Part shown: in pieces, positions 45,453-54,915 of the stretch
Numbering within the stretch: position 1 is the stretch's first letter
How the letters are laid out: every line of letters starts with the position of its first letter
Source of the DNA: an uncultured Pseudomonadota bacterium
GTDB taxonomy: Bacteria > Pseudomonadota > Zetaproteobacteria > Mariprofundales > Mariprofundaceae
Assembly: GCA_913055645.1 (NCBI GenBank)
Contig: CAJXLC010000005.1
Location: 1 to 64,000, forward strand
Length of the DNA stretch: 64,000 nt
Reading direction: 5' to 3'
Notes under the pieces: model-generated
Databases searched by the model: none
Seen by the model: only the letters and a program-made list of their open reading frames with translations
Told to the model about the DNA's origin: nothing
Translations under genes and position numbers: made by a program

Positions 45453-46283
45453 TTAACAAGACCCTGTACAACATGGCTTTGGCTTCACAGCTTCAATACG
45501 TGCTGAAACCACATAATCTTCTACGCCGCGCCCCGGTGCCCAATCACGAATAAATTCGCGTGTTTCATCTTTTGGCTCGACCACCACCTGCTCAAAACCT
45601 GCATCTTTCATCATGGTAATCAAATCATCCACCAATGAAGCACCAGCCATACAACCCGCATGCAAGATAGGATCATTTTTCATTTCATCAGGCATTTCAC
45701 AGGTTGCAACCACATCAGAAATTGCCAAACGTCCACCTGGTTTCAAAGCACGAAAAGCATCACGAAATACTTGGGGTTTATTGGGTGATAAGTTGATTAC
45801 ACAGTTGGACATCATCACATCGGCAGTATTATCAGGCACTGGTAAATGCTCAATTTCACCCAAACGAAACTCCACCTGTGAGAACTTTCCTTTTTCTGCA
45901 TTTTTTCGTGCTTTTGAAATCATCGTGGGTGTCATATCAATACCAATCACACGACCTGATTCGCCTACTTCATGCGCTGCCAAAAAAGCATCAAAGCCAC
46001 CCCCACTGCCCAAATCTATGATCACCTCACCAGCCTTCAAACTTGCAATAGCACGAGGATTACCACACCCCAAACCCATGTCTGCACCGCTTGGAACGTT
46101 CGCTAAATCTTCTTCCGAATAACCCATACGTGTAGAAACCAATGTATTAATGCCTGCATCATCCGATACACCACAACAACTAACAACTTCACCACAACAT
46201 CCGCCTGCATTACTAGCCTCAGCCACTTCCGCATAAGACTCCCGCACATTCTGACGAACATCATCTGCAATTACTTCACTCAT
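45453..46283 (-). CDS. arsM: Arsenite methyltransferase ArsM
   Basis: 276 aa. SAM-binding VIIDLGSGGGFDAFLAA and the arsenic-binding cysteines are visible: GLGCGNPRAIA, SNCVINLSPNK and HAGCMAGASLVDD. Cysteine pairs near both ends (GGCCGEVVSCCG, KPCCTGSC) are common in bacterial ArsM. It methylates As(III) stepwise. Together with arsS on the other side of a palindromic element it suggests arsenosugar or methylarsenic chemistry. No arsR, arsB or arsC is seen nearby. Confidence 0.92.
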   Translation of the reverse strand: MSEVIADDVRQNVRESYAEVAEASNAGGCCGEVVSCCGVSDDAGINTLVSTRMGYSEEDLANVPSGADMGLGCGNPRAIASLKAGEVIIDLGSGGGFDAFLAAHEVGESGRVIGIDMTPTMISKARKNAEKGKFSQVEFRLGEIEHLPVPDNTADVMMSNCVINLSPNKPQVFRDAFRALKPGGRLAISDVVATCEMPDEMKNDPILHAGCMAGASLVDDLITMMKDAGFEQVVVEPKDETREFIRDWAPGRGVEDYVVSARIEAVKPKPCCTGSC

Positions 46284-46321
46284 ATCTTATTCCACCTTTC
46301 ATAACTTCTATTAACTTATAT

Positions 46322-46441
46322 GTAATACTTAAGCTTGCCGCAGCTTTATTCGAGAGCAAGGATCATACGCGCAGTGTGCTCCCGCACATGAGTATATGAA
46401 ACGTGGCTATCGTATAAAGAAGTGGTGAGATGAAGTATTAC
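46322..46441. repeat. Palindromic intergenic element, 120-bp copy
   Basis: It starts GTAATACTTAAGCTTGCCGC and ends GTGGTGAGATGAAGTATTAC, so the nine terminal bases (GTAATACTT / AAGTATTAC) are inverted. The centre holds GTGTGC-TCCC-GCACAT. The design and size equal the copy at 62807, but the sequence has diverged. Its right end contains the TAA stop of arsS. Confidence 0.6.
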
Positions 46442-47391
46442 AGTGCGCCACCACAACTTGAGCCTTGCCCCGCCGTACAACCATAACAATGATCCATAAT
46501 GGCAATGGGCATGCCTTCTGTTTGTTTTTCTAAGAACTCCGTTAAATGTGTTTGTGCTTTGCCCAATACTGGCAACTCCAACATTTGATTAAAATCACAA
46601 TCATACACATAACCCTGCCAATCAATGCTAAGCAATGAACGACACATGACACTATCCACATTTTCAGGCTTATAATTATCCTTCAACTGCTGCATATAAT
46701 ATTCAAATTCACCTTTAGAAACAAGCCAGCTACCAAAGCGTTTAATGGGCATATTAGTGATGGTAAAAAGTTGATTAAAAACAATATCAAAACGTTCTTT
46801 CAGCTCTTTTTTATAAGCTTCTTCCAACTCAACCTGTGATGGAGGCAACGATGTACCTGTCGGATTATAAACTAGGTTCAGCGTTAAACCGCTACCATCC
46901 ACCCCATAACCCAAAGCATTCAACTTTTTAAGACCTGCAATACTATCGGCAAACACACCCTTACCACGTTGCGCATCTACATTATCACCCAAATAACATG
47001 GCAACGATGCCGAAACTTCCACCTTATGCTCTGCCAAAAATTCAGCCAAACCTTCATAACCAGGTTCACTTAAAATCGTTAAATTACAGCGGTCAATGAC
47101 CTGCACACCCAATTGACAAGCTGCATGCACCAAATATCGAAAGTGCGGGTTCATTTCAGGTGCACCACCCGTTAAATCAAGTGTTTTCACATCTGATACA
47201 TGTAAAAACTCAAGAATCGTATCTACTGTATCACGTTGCATAATTTCTTTGCGACGCGGCCCTGCATCGACATGGCAATGCACACATGTCTGGTTACATA
47301 AATAACCCAAATTCACCTGTAATGTCGTCAGCTTTCCTCTTTGTATGGCTGGAAAATCCGTATCTTCCAACAAAGGTCGACAATCATGCAT
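46438..47391 (-). CDS. arsS: Arsenosugar biosynthesis radical SAM protein ArsS
   Basis: 317 aa. The radical SAM cysteine motif is CNQTCVHC (residues about 32-39), followed by HVDAGPRRKE, LTGGAPEMNPHFRYLV and DRCNLTILSEPGYEGL, then a C-terminal cysteine-rich SPASM-like tail (MCRSLLSIDWQGYVYDCDFNQML, DHCYGCTAGQGSSCGGAL). This matches the ArsS family, thought to transfer a 5'-deoxyadenosyl group to dimethylarsenite. It is co-oriented with arsM 155 bases downstream. Confidence 0.9.
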   Translation of the reverse strand: MHDCRPLLEDTDFPAIQRGKLTTLQVNLGYLCNQTCVHCHVDAGPRRKEIMQRDTVDTILEFLHVSDVKTLDLTGGAPEMNPHFRYLVHAACQLGVQVIDRCNLTILSEPGYEGLAEFLAEHKVEVSASLPCYLGDNVDAQRGKGVFADSIAGLKKLNALGYGVDGSGLTLNLVYNPTGTSLPPSQVELEEAYKKELKERFDIVFNQLFTITNMPIKRFGSWLVSKGEFEYYMQQLKDNYKPENVDSVMCRSLLSIDWQGYVYDCDFNQMLELPVLGKAQTHLTEFLEKQTEGMPIAIMDHCYGCTAGQGSSCGGAL

Positions 47392-47464
47392 GTATATACT
47401 CCATCTCTCTGTTACTGAATTTCAATATAGTCGCAAAGCTTCAAAAAAACTTACACAGCAGCTT

Positions 47465-48685
47465 TTATTTATGTAATTTCGCCCAAAAGAAGCCATCATG
47501 CTCATCCGCAGGAAGTATGCGATTCGAAGATATCACATTAAAACCCTCAATCACCTGCTCATTTTCTTGCGGGTTAATGGAACACACAGCATATACCAAT
47601 ATAGCATCTTCTTTTAGCGCTTTTAAGCAACACAATAACATATTTTTTTGCACAACAACCAACGCGTTTACTGCATCTTCATCATGTAAAAATTTTGCGT
47701 CAGGGTGCCTGCGTAAAATACCCGATGCCGAACACGGTGCATCTAAAAATATCGCATCGGCACAAGACTCTAATACTGATAAATCAAGTGCATCAGCCTG
47801 CACAACACGCACATTGTCACACTTTAAACGTAATAAATTTTGTTTCAGTCGCGGTATGCGTTTGCTATTCAATTCCACAGCAACAATCCGCGCCTTGGGA
47901 AAGCGGTGTGCAAGCAATGCCGTTTTCCCGCCTGGTGCTGCGCATACATCCAAAATAAGCCCATCTTCTGGCGCATCCAATGCCAGTACAGCCATTTGAG
48001 CTGCCTGATCCATGACTGTAAAAGCACCTTCATCAAAGCCTGGCAATAAAGTAACATTTGTTCCTACTGGCAATAATGCGGCATACGGCGAAAATGCGCC
48101 TTTTTCTACCTCAATACCCATGCTATATACTTCTTCCAACCACGTTTTACGATCTACAAATACAGCCACACACAAATGTGCAGGTGTTTGCAATACTTGC
48201 GAAAATGTTTGCACCACATCCTGACCAAAAGCATCCCGCCAATGTTTATACAACCAATTGGGTATGCCTGCCCGTTGATATGGCTTTAATTTTCTAGGAC
48301 GCTCTCCAGCAGCTACCTTGCGCAACACAGCATTGACCATACCTGATGCTTTGGGTTGTAATCGTTTCATTACATTCACACATTCTGACACCGCAGCATG
48401 ACTGGGTACACGCATATAACGCAATTGATAAGTTCCAAGCAACAATGTCATACGCGCTTCAATATCTGGTTTTTGTTTTAGAAAACGAGAAAAGTCAGCT
48501 TCCAAAGCATAAAAGCATCTTAAAACACCCAAGACCAATTCATGTAATAAAGCGCGGTCTCGAGTATCTAAGTTCGCTCCCAACTGCTCCAACGCGACGT
48601 CTGCCTTATGCTTTTTTTCTAGTATACGAATCAATACCTGCACAGCCAACATGCGTACCGAACCTGATTGTTTATACGACCCCAT
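47465..48685 (-). CDS. rsmB: 16S rRNA (cytosine-967 C5)-methyltransferase RsmB
   Basis: About 406 aa. An N-terminal NusB-like RNA-binding domain (RMLAVQVLIRILEKKHKADVALEQL, LLHELVLGVLR) is followed by the Rossmann methyltransferase part with VMDQAAQMAVLAL, LDVCAAPGGKTALLAHRF, FLDAPCSASGILRRHPDAK and VYAVCSINPQENEQV; the two conserved cysteines (DAPC, AVC-S) are the catalytic pair. Start ATG 48685 has an AAGGGTGG SD; a TTG at 48703 is less likely. Confidence 0.9.
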   Translation of the reverse strand: MGSYKQSGSVRMLAVQVLIRILEKKHKADVALEQLGANLDTRDRALLHELVLGVLRCFYALEADFSRFLKQKPDIEARMTLLLGTYQLRYMRVPSHAAVSECVNVMKRLQPKASGMVNAVLRKVAAGERPRKLKPYQRAGIPNWLYKHWRDAFGQDVVQTFSQVLQTPAHLCVAVFVDRKTWLEEVYSMGIEVEKGAFSPYAALLPVGTNVTLLPGFDEGAFTVMDQAAQMAVLALDAPEDGLILDVCAAPGGKTALLAHRFPKARIVAVELNSKRIPRLKQNLLRLKCDNVRVVQADALDLSVLESCADAIFLDAPCSASGILRRHPDAKFLHDEDAVNALVVVQKNMLLCCLKALKEDAILVYAVCSINPQENEQVIEGFNVISSNRILPADEHDGFFWAKLHK

Positions 48686-48752
48686 GACCACCCTTATACC
48701 CAAATACGTTTATGCCAAGAATTGACATTGCCTACAGTAACAGACACATCAT

Positions 48753-51482
48753 TTAAGTCAGTAGCTGGTGAAAGTAACGGTGTACCTGCTGCATTGTGTC
48801 TTGCAAATCTTGTGGACTTTTCATCGACGTATGCCTGCGCATAGTTTCCCATTCAGGCGCATGCTTATCTAAACTTAATTTACCAATGGATTGCCAAAGC
48901 TCAACACGCAAAGCATTTTCCATTTCTCTATATAAAATATAAGTCTTTGCCAACATCACCCCTGCATCTCGCCACATTTCTGGGACGCTCTCAGGTAAGT
49001 TTAAGAGGCTATCAACTGTTGAATAATACCCTATTTGCTGGGAGCCAAATGCCAAACATGCATATTGCGCCAGAAATTCAATATCTACCAAACCACCAGC
49101 ATCATGTTTTAAATTAATGATGGATGCAGTTTTACTGGATAAATGCTCAAGCATTTTCTCGCGCATTTGCATCACATCAGCAGCCAAAATTTGATATTCC
49201 CTAGGAAGCTCCAGTACTTCTTGAAGCACTGTCATCACCTGAGTTTGCACTTCATCTGTGCCTGTTACTGCCCTAGCCCGACATAGAGCTTGATGCTCCC
49301 AAGTTTGTGCTTCTGTCAATTGATAATCTCGAAAACCATCCAACGTTGTCACCAAAACACCACTGTTACCGGATGGGCGCAAACGCGCATCAAATTCATA
49401 ACCAGCACCAAATGGTGGCATGCCTATCAATTGTCGAATCACTCTTCGTCCCAAACGTTGCGCCCATTCTCTAGCGGAACGTTTGTTTATATCAGTATCT
49501 GGATTACCTACCAACACAAATACCATATCCAAATCCGATACCAAACCCATTTCTCGACTACCATGTTTACCCAATGCCAATGCAACCATAGGAAAATCAC
49601 AAGGAAGTTCCAATTGCTGCAAACTGGAACGAAAACAAGCCTGTGTAGACGCATCAGCCACATCTGACAGCCAATGTCCTATGGTTATAGCGCCCACCTT
49701 GTGTGCATCCACTGCCAATGCACATTGAATGCGAGCCTGATCTATCAAACGACCCAATGCCGCTAAAAATTCTTCCTCATTCTTACCTGCATCCAAAACA
49801 TTGATTTGTTCACACAGGCGATAAATTTCAGTCGCACCACGATCATTTTCAAGTGGCCATTCCAACCAAGCTGGGTTTTTCACGATATGCTCAGAGAGAT
49901 AACGACTCGCCGATAATACACCAATGAACCAGTCCAGTGCCCCTCGATGTGTTGCCAATAAATCAATCCACGTTGCCCTGCCTGCAATGGTGTGTAATAA
50001 ATCAGAAAATGCATGCAAAGCATGCAAACCATTGCTGTCATCCAGCCAACATGGCATCGCCTTGTCTAAAATAAACTCAACTTGTTTACGGCTACGTTCA
50101 GGTAACATCCCACGTGATAATTGTGCATCAATCATATCTAATAACGTTTGCATTTGTTTTTGCATATCTTCTTTCAAGTCAGCTATATCATCCAAACGCG
50201 AACCCGTTAGCCAACTCTGAGCATCTGTTTCACCTTCTAAATCGGGGAGCACCCGTTCAGAAAAAACACCTGCAACATAAGCACTATGATCGCGCATTTG
50301 TTGATCAATATCAGAAATATTCAATGCTTGAGAAAGATAATCCGCATAATCAGCAGGCAAAGCATGAGTTTGTTCACCTTTTCGGGCTTGAATAGCATGT
50401 TCAATACGTCGCCAAAAACAATAAGCTTTAAACAGTTTATCTGCTTCAGCTTTGGGGATAAAACCTTTCTCTTGCAATAAATCTAAAGCAGATTTTCCTT
50501 CTTGCACCCTTAAGGCAATATCCCGACCACCATGCAATAACTGCATAGACTGAATAGTAAACTCGATTTCTCGAACACCACCATGCCCACGTTTTACATC
50601 AAATCCTTTAGCAATGGGTGCATGACCCGCCTGATGATTAATGCGCCGTTTCATCTCTGCCAATGCTGCAACGCTGCTATAATCGAGGTAACGCCTGAAA
50701 ACAAATGGCGATATACCTTCAATAAATTCTTTCCCCAACGCCATATCGCCAGCCACGGGTCGCGCTTTAATGAGCATCGCCCGTTCCCATGTCTGCCCAT
50801 ATTCCAAATAATGCGAAAGCGTGGCATCAAGATTTAAACATATCGCAGCACCCTCACCTCCAGGTCGAAGGCGCATATCTACAGGCCAAACCATGCCTGT
50901 AGTCGTTTGTTCAGACATTAGCTTAATCAACATGCGCGAGTAATGATTATAATATTCTTTGGCAGAAACAGATTTTCTTCCGCCTTCTGTATTGCCACTG
51001 CCTTGCCACACAAATAAAGGATCAACATCCGATCCAAGGTTTAATTCATAACCACCAAGTTTGCCCAAACCAATGATACAAAACTTCCCATCACGTAATC
51101 TACCAAAACGTGTTGCAATTAAGCGTTCTGCCATCGACACCGATTGCTGCAACAAACTTTCTGCAACAGCTGTAATCGCATGATATGAATCTTCAATATC
51201 GCCATGCACACCCAGTTCCCACCAGATAATATACCGCATAGCCCGTTTTTTTAATTGCCTCAAATGATTCATGCACACGGCAAGTTCATCACTGTCACAA
51301 ACAGGCATCCATGCCTCACTACTATCAGGCAAAACTGCGTGGTTTATATCTTGAAATAGCTGTTGATAATGATCTTTATCTGCTGTTCGCATCAAACTTT
51401 CGAATAATGGTGAACACGCTAACAAACGCTTTGCATCTGCTTGTAAGTCATTGGGAATCATGCTGACAAAATCCGAATTCAT
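48753..51482 (-). CDS. glnE: Glutamine synthetase adenylyltransferase/deadenylase
   Basis: 909 aa, slightly shorter than the 946 aa of E. coli GlnE. Two nucleotidyltransferase domains are seen: GLGKLGGYELNLGSDVDPLF (deadenylation half, N-terminal) and ALGKHGSREMGLVSDLDMVFV (adenylation half), each with the G-S-D-x-D metal motif, plus the helical GlnD-responsive linker. It adds or removes AMP on the tyrosine of GlnA. Its target glnA lies 2 kb away on the same strand, separated by the antiporter gene. Confidence 0.93.
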   Translation of the reverse strand: MNSDFVSMIPNDLQADAKRLLACSPLFESLMRTADKDHYQQLFQDINHAVLPDSSEAWMPVCDSDELAVCMNHLRQLKKRAMRYIIWWELGVHGDIEDSYHAITAVAESLLQQSVSMAERLIATRFGRLRDGKFCIIGLGKLGGYELNLGSDVDPLFVWQGSGNTEGGRKSVSAKEYYNHYSRMLIKLMSEQTTTGMVWPVDMRLRPGGEGAAICLNLDATLSHYLEYGQTWERAMLIKARPVAGDMALGKEFIEGISPFVFRRYLDYSSVAALAEMKRRINHQAGHAPIAKGFDVKRGHGGVREIEFTIQSMQLLHGGRDIALRVQEGKSALDLLQEKGFIPKAEADKLFKAYCFWRRIEHAIQARKGEQTHALPADYADYLSQALNISDIDQQMRDHSAYVAGVFSERVLPDLEGETDAQSWLTGSRLDDIADLKEDMQKQMQTLLDMIDAQLSRGMLPERSRKQVEFILDKAMPCWLDDSNGLHALHAFSDLLHTIAGRATWIDLLATHRGALDWFIGVLSASRYLSEHIVKNPAWLEWPLENDRGATEIYRLCEQINVLDAGKNEEEFLAALGRLIDQARIQCALAVDAHKVGAITIGHWLSDVADASTQACFRSSLQQLELPCDFPMVALALGKHGSREMGLVSDLDMVFVLVGNPDTDINKRSAREWAQRLGRRVIRQLIGMPPFGAGYEFDARLRPSGNSGVLVTTLDGFRDYQLTEAQTWEHQALCRARAVTGTDEVQTQVMTVLQEVLELPREYQILAADVMQMREKMLEHLSSKTASIINLKHDAGGLVDIEFLAQYACLAFGSQQIGYYSTVDSLLNLPESVPEMWRDAGVMLAKTYILYREMENALRVELWQSIGKLSLDKHAPEWETMRRHTSMKSPQDLQDTMQQVHRYFHQLLT

Positions 51483-51641
51483 TCAGCTATGCTAATACAA
51501 ATTAGAAAAAAAGCACGCTCATGCATAGCTCTATGACTATGTTATTACAGTAATAATTTGAGCACAAAGTCAGGCATAGAAAAATACATTTTATTTAATA
51601 CTTCATATTTTGATCTCAATTTCTAAATCACAAGAAAAAGC

Positions 51642-53246
51642 CTACTTAACCGTAAAAAACTTCTGACTGTGTTGAGCAAACCCCGCTCCTGCTTCTGTAT
51701 AAATATTAAAAACAGTATCAACGCCACTCTTCATTAAACCTTCTTCTTCATCATGGTAAAGCGATACCGCACTTAGCTTGCCTTTAAAACCTGATTGCCT
51801 AATCAGATTTGCAGCCTCTTTGTTTGCCTCAACATTGGGAACGCACAGAAAAACCCATTCAATAGCCGTGTTCTTTATATCCATTGAATACCAAAAATCA
51901 GAACTGCTCACATTGGCACAATAAGTTTTTCTACCATTTATAACCTGTGCATTTACCACTTGCTCATCAAAATCCAGTCCCACTGCCTTTTTTTGTTCTT
52001 CAACAAGATAATCGTAAGCGCCGCTACCAACACGACCCATGCCACAGATTAATATCCTCACATTAGCAAGATCAATACTTGTCCCATCTTCTTTTAGTTC
52101 AGAGTCCTGAAAGTTTTGTAACTTTGTCTCAAATCTAGAAAATAAATCGTCAAAGCGTTTATTAAATGCTGAAGAAACAACAAATGAAACAGCAACCAAT
52201 AGCGCCATCACAACCAGCCAGTCAGTTGAAATCCATTCTTGAGATACAGCGACAATGGTAACAATAAGCCCAAACTCACTAAAATTTCCAAGCGATATAG
52301 ATGCTTTGCTCGCAGGATATATTTTTACTTTAAAACGTGATAATAACAATAAAAACAAACCACTTTTAATCAGTAATAGTGTTAATAAGATAACAACAAC
52401 CAAGAGCGTTGTAATATCAGGCAAGCCAGCCATACCAATACTCAAAAAGAATCCGACCAAAAACAATTCTTTTATGCCAAACAAGGCTTTGGATAGTTCA
52501 TCAGCCTTCGCTGTGTTTGCCAGTAAAACACCAAATACCAAAGCACCAAGGTCAGCCTTCATATCAACCATTTCAAACAATGAGGCTCCACCCAAAGCCA
52601 TAGATAAGCCAAAAAGCAACAGCAGTTCTCCATGCCCAACCTTGGTTGACAGTTTAATCATCAAAGGTCGTGCAAGGATAATCAATACAATTAAAGGCAA
52701 CGCCCATAATGAAGGTACTTTTGCTTGTGATATGCCCAAATAAAGAACTGCTACCAAATCTTGAATAATTAATATGCCAATGGCGATTTGCCCATACTGA
52801 GAAAGAAAGTCACCACGTTCTTCAAGAGCTTTAACTACAAAAACGGTGCTTGAAAAAGACAAAGCAAAGCTAATAATGAATGCATTCATCAACGATAACT
52901 GTTCAAAAAGAGGCAGGCTCATTTCTTTGAGAAGTAATAATGTCGCAATAGATACAATGCCAAATATCAGCATATGTGCCAGAGTACCGCCCCATATTTC
53001 AGTGCGAAGAAGCTCTTTTATTTTTAGTTTAAGACCAATAGAAAAAAGTAATAGCGTGATGCCAAGGTCAGCCATTTCGTTAAGAAATTCCCCACCTTGT
53101 GCGCCAGCATAATTAAGTGAAAATCCTGCTACAAGAAACCCGACAAGTGGTGGCAACCCTACCGCGCGACTCAAAGCACCAAAAAGAAACGCAACAGCTA
53201 TCCAAAGCGGGTCTTTATAATCAATTGAAGAGAGTATAAATTCCAA
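51642..53246 (-). CDS. KefB-type cation:proton antiporter with TrkA-N domain
   Basis: 534 aa. About 12 membrane helices of the CPA2 family (FGALSRAVGLPPLVGFLVAGFSL, FSIGLKLKIKELL, ILIIQDLVAV) are followed by a C-terminal Rossmann domain (VRILICGMGRVGSGAYDYLVEEQKKAVGLDFDEQVV), as in YbaL/KefB. It probably exchanges K+ or Na+ for H+. The start is TTG 53246 with AGGAG 6 bases upstream. The second part of the nucleotide-binding domain is shorter than in KefB, and no KefF-like partner is present. Confidence 0.82.
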   Translation of the reverse strand: MEFILSSIDYKDPLWIAVAFLFGALSRAVGLPPLVGFLVAGFSLNYAGAQGGEFLNEMADLGITLLLFSIGLKLKIKELLRTEIWGGTLAHMLIFGIVSIATLLLLKEMSLPLFEQLSLMNAFIISFALSFSSTVFVVKALEERGDFLSQYGQIAIGILIIQDLVAVLYLGISQAKVPSLWALPLIVLIILARPLMIKLSTKVGHGELLLLFGLSMALGGASLFEMVDMKADLGALVFGVLLANTAKADELSKALFGIKELFLVGFFLSIGMAGLPDITTLLVVVILLTLLLIKSGLFLLLLSRFKVKIYPASKASISLGNFSEFGLIVTIVAVSQEWISTDWLVVMALLVAVSFVVSSAFNKRFDDLFSRFETKLQNFQDSELKEDGTSIDLANVRILICGMGRVGSGAYDYLVEEQKKAVGLDFDEQVVNAQVINGRKTYCANVSSSDFWYSMDIKNTAIEWVFLCVPNVEANKEAANLIRQSGFKGKLSAVSLYHDEEEGLMKSGVDTVFNIYTEAGAGFAQHSQKFFTVK

Positions 53247-53303
53247 TGAAGACTCCTGTTGTCGATATTACTTACCATGCAAGCTTGTTCAAGAGCAGCC
53301 ACG

Positions 53304-53334
53304 AAAAAAGACCGCCACTTGCGTGACGGTCTTT
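53304..53334 (-). terminator. Rho-independent terminator of glnA
   Basis: AAAGACCGTCA, loop CGCAAG, TGGCGGTCTTT, then more T on the minus strand, 28 bases after the glnA stop. Confidence 0.88.
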
Positions 53335-53361
53335 CATCTTACATTCAACCCTGAATCAAAA

Positions 53362-54777
53362 TTATACTGAGTAGTACATTTCCATTTCAATTGGATGTGG
53401 ACGCATACGAAGTTCAGTTACATCATCCATTTTCATGGAGATATAAGCATCAATCATATCATCATCCATCACACCGCCAACTTTCAAGAAGTCACGATCT
53501 GCATCCAAAGCTTCCAAAGCTTGATCCAAACTAGAGCATACTGTTGGAATCTTAAGTGCTTCTTCCGCAGGTAAATCATACAAGTTCTTATCAGCAGCTT
53601 CGCCTGGATCAATCTTGTTGGCAATACCATCAAGACCAGCCATCAACAATGCTGTAAAACCTAAGTATGGGTTTGATGAGCAATCTGGGAAACGCACTTC
53701 AATCCTACGTGCTGGATCAGAGTTGACCACAGGAACACGAATAGAAGCAGAACGATTACGATTTGAATAGGCCAACATTACTGGTGCTTCAAAACCTGGA
53801 ACCAAACGTTTGTATGAATTTGTAGAAGCATTGGTAAATGCATTCAATGCACGGGCATGTTTAATGATACCGCCGATATACCATAAAGCTTCCTGAGAAA
53901 GATTGGCATACTTATCACCTGCAAAGAGGTTGGTACCATCTTTCCAGATGGATTGATGCACATGCATCGCAGTACCGTTATCACCAAAAATAGGCTTAGG
54001 CATAAATGTTGCAGTTTTGCCATAGGCATCAGCAACATTATGAACCACATATTTGTACCATTGTGCTTTATCAGCCTGTTCAATCAACTGACCAAATCGC
54101 ATCGCTAATTCACACTGTCCAGCTGTTGCAACTTCATGATGATGGCATTCCATATGGATGCCCAAATCACTCATCACCAATGACATATCGTTACGCATTT
54201 CGTGCAATGTATCTACAGGGGGAACTGGGAAGTAACCACCCTTAACTTTAGGGCGATGGCCAGTATTGCCACCTTCGTATTTTTCATTGGAATTCCATGC
54301 CGCTTCTTCAGAGTCAATCGAATAACTACAAGAACCCATTTCATTACTATAGCGCATGCCATCAAAAACAAAGAATTCCAATTCAGGACCAAAATACACA
54401 GTATCCGCGATACCTGCAGCTTTGATATATTTCAATGCACGCTGTGCTACCTGACGAGGGCAACGATTATAATCTTCACCTGTAATAGGGTCGATGACCT
54501 GAGACACAAGTACCAACGTAGATGCTTCAAAGAAAGGATCAATACGCGCACTCTCTGGATCAGGTATCAGAGACATATCTGAATTATTAATATCACACCA
54601 GCCTTCAATAGAAGAGCCATCAAAGGCAAAGCCATCTTCAAAGCTATCTTCACTCAACTCGTGGATTGGGAATGTTACATGCTGCCATTTGCCTTTGGTG
54701 TCCGTAAAACGAACATCCACAAAATCGCATTCATTTTCTTCGACTAATTCGAAGACCTTTTTAATCGCGTCACTCAC
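53362..54777 (-). CDS. glnA: Glutamine synthetase type I
   Basis: 471 aa (E. coli 469). [25 protein letters not shown], the [17 protein letters not shown] signature and [11 protein letters not shown] are present. The adenylylation tyrosine lies in [11 protein letters not shown], consistent with GlnE in this window. The start is GTG 54777 ([12 protein letters not shown]) with GAGGAG 8 bases upstream; the frame is open for 12 more codons. A possible promoter (TTGGAA, 18 bases, TATAGC) lies at 54869-54840. No clear sigma-54 site was seen. Confidence 0.94.
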   Translation of the reverse strand: MSDAIKKVFELVEENECDFVDVRFTDTKGKWQHVTFPIHELSEDSFEDGFAFDGSSIEGWCDINNSDMSLIPDPESARIDPFFEASTLVLVSQVIDPITGEDYNRCPRQVAQRALKYIKAAGIADTVYFGPELEFFVFDGMRYSNEMGSCSYSIDSEEAAWNSNEKYEGGNTGHRPKVKGGYFPVPPVDTLHEMRNDMSLVMSDLGIHMECHHHEVATAGQCELAMRFGQLIEQADKAQWYKYVVHNVADAYGKTATFMPKPIFGDNGTAMHVHQSIWKDGTNLFAGDKYANLSQEALWYIGGIIKHARALNAFTNASTNSYKRLVPGFEAPVMLAYSNRNRSASIRVPVVNSDPARRIEVRFPDCSSNPYLGFTALLMAGLDGIANKIDPGEAADKNLYDLPAEEALKIPTVCSSLDQALEALDADRDFLKVGGVMDDDMIDAYISMKMDDVTELRMRPHPIEMEMYYSV

Positions 54778-54915
54778 AACTATTCTCCTCTGGGGTAAGT
54801 ATTGCCCATGCAAATAAGCAAGTGGAACGATACACGCCTGCTATAATTTCACAATGCCTGACATTCCAAAATCTAGATAATACAGTTCAAAAGCTATAAA
54901 TTATAGTTTATTGGC

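Noticed and set aside
51483-51641. Possible small RNA between glnE and the antiporter gene
   Set aside because: No promoter-terminator pair or stable hairpin was seen.
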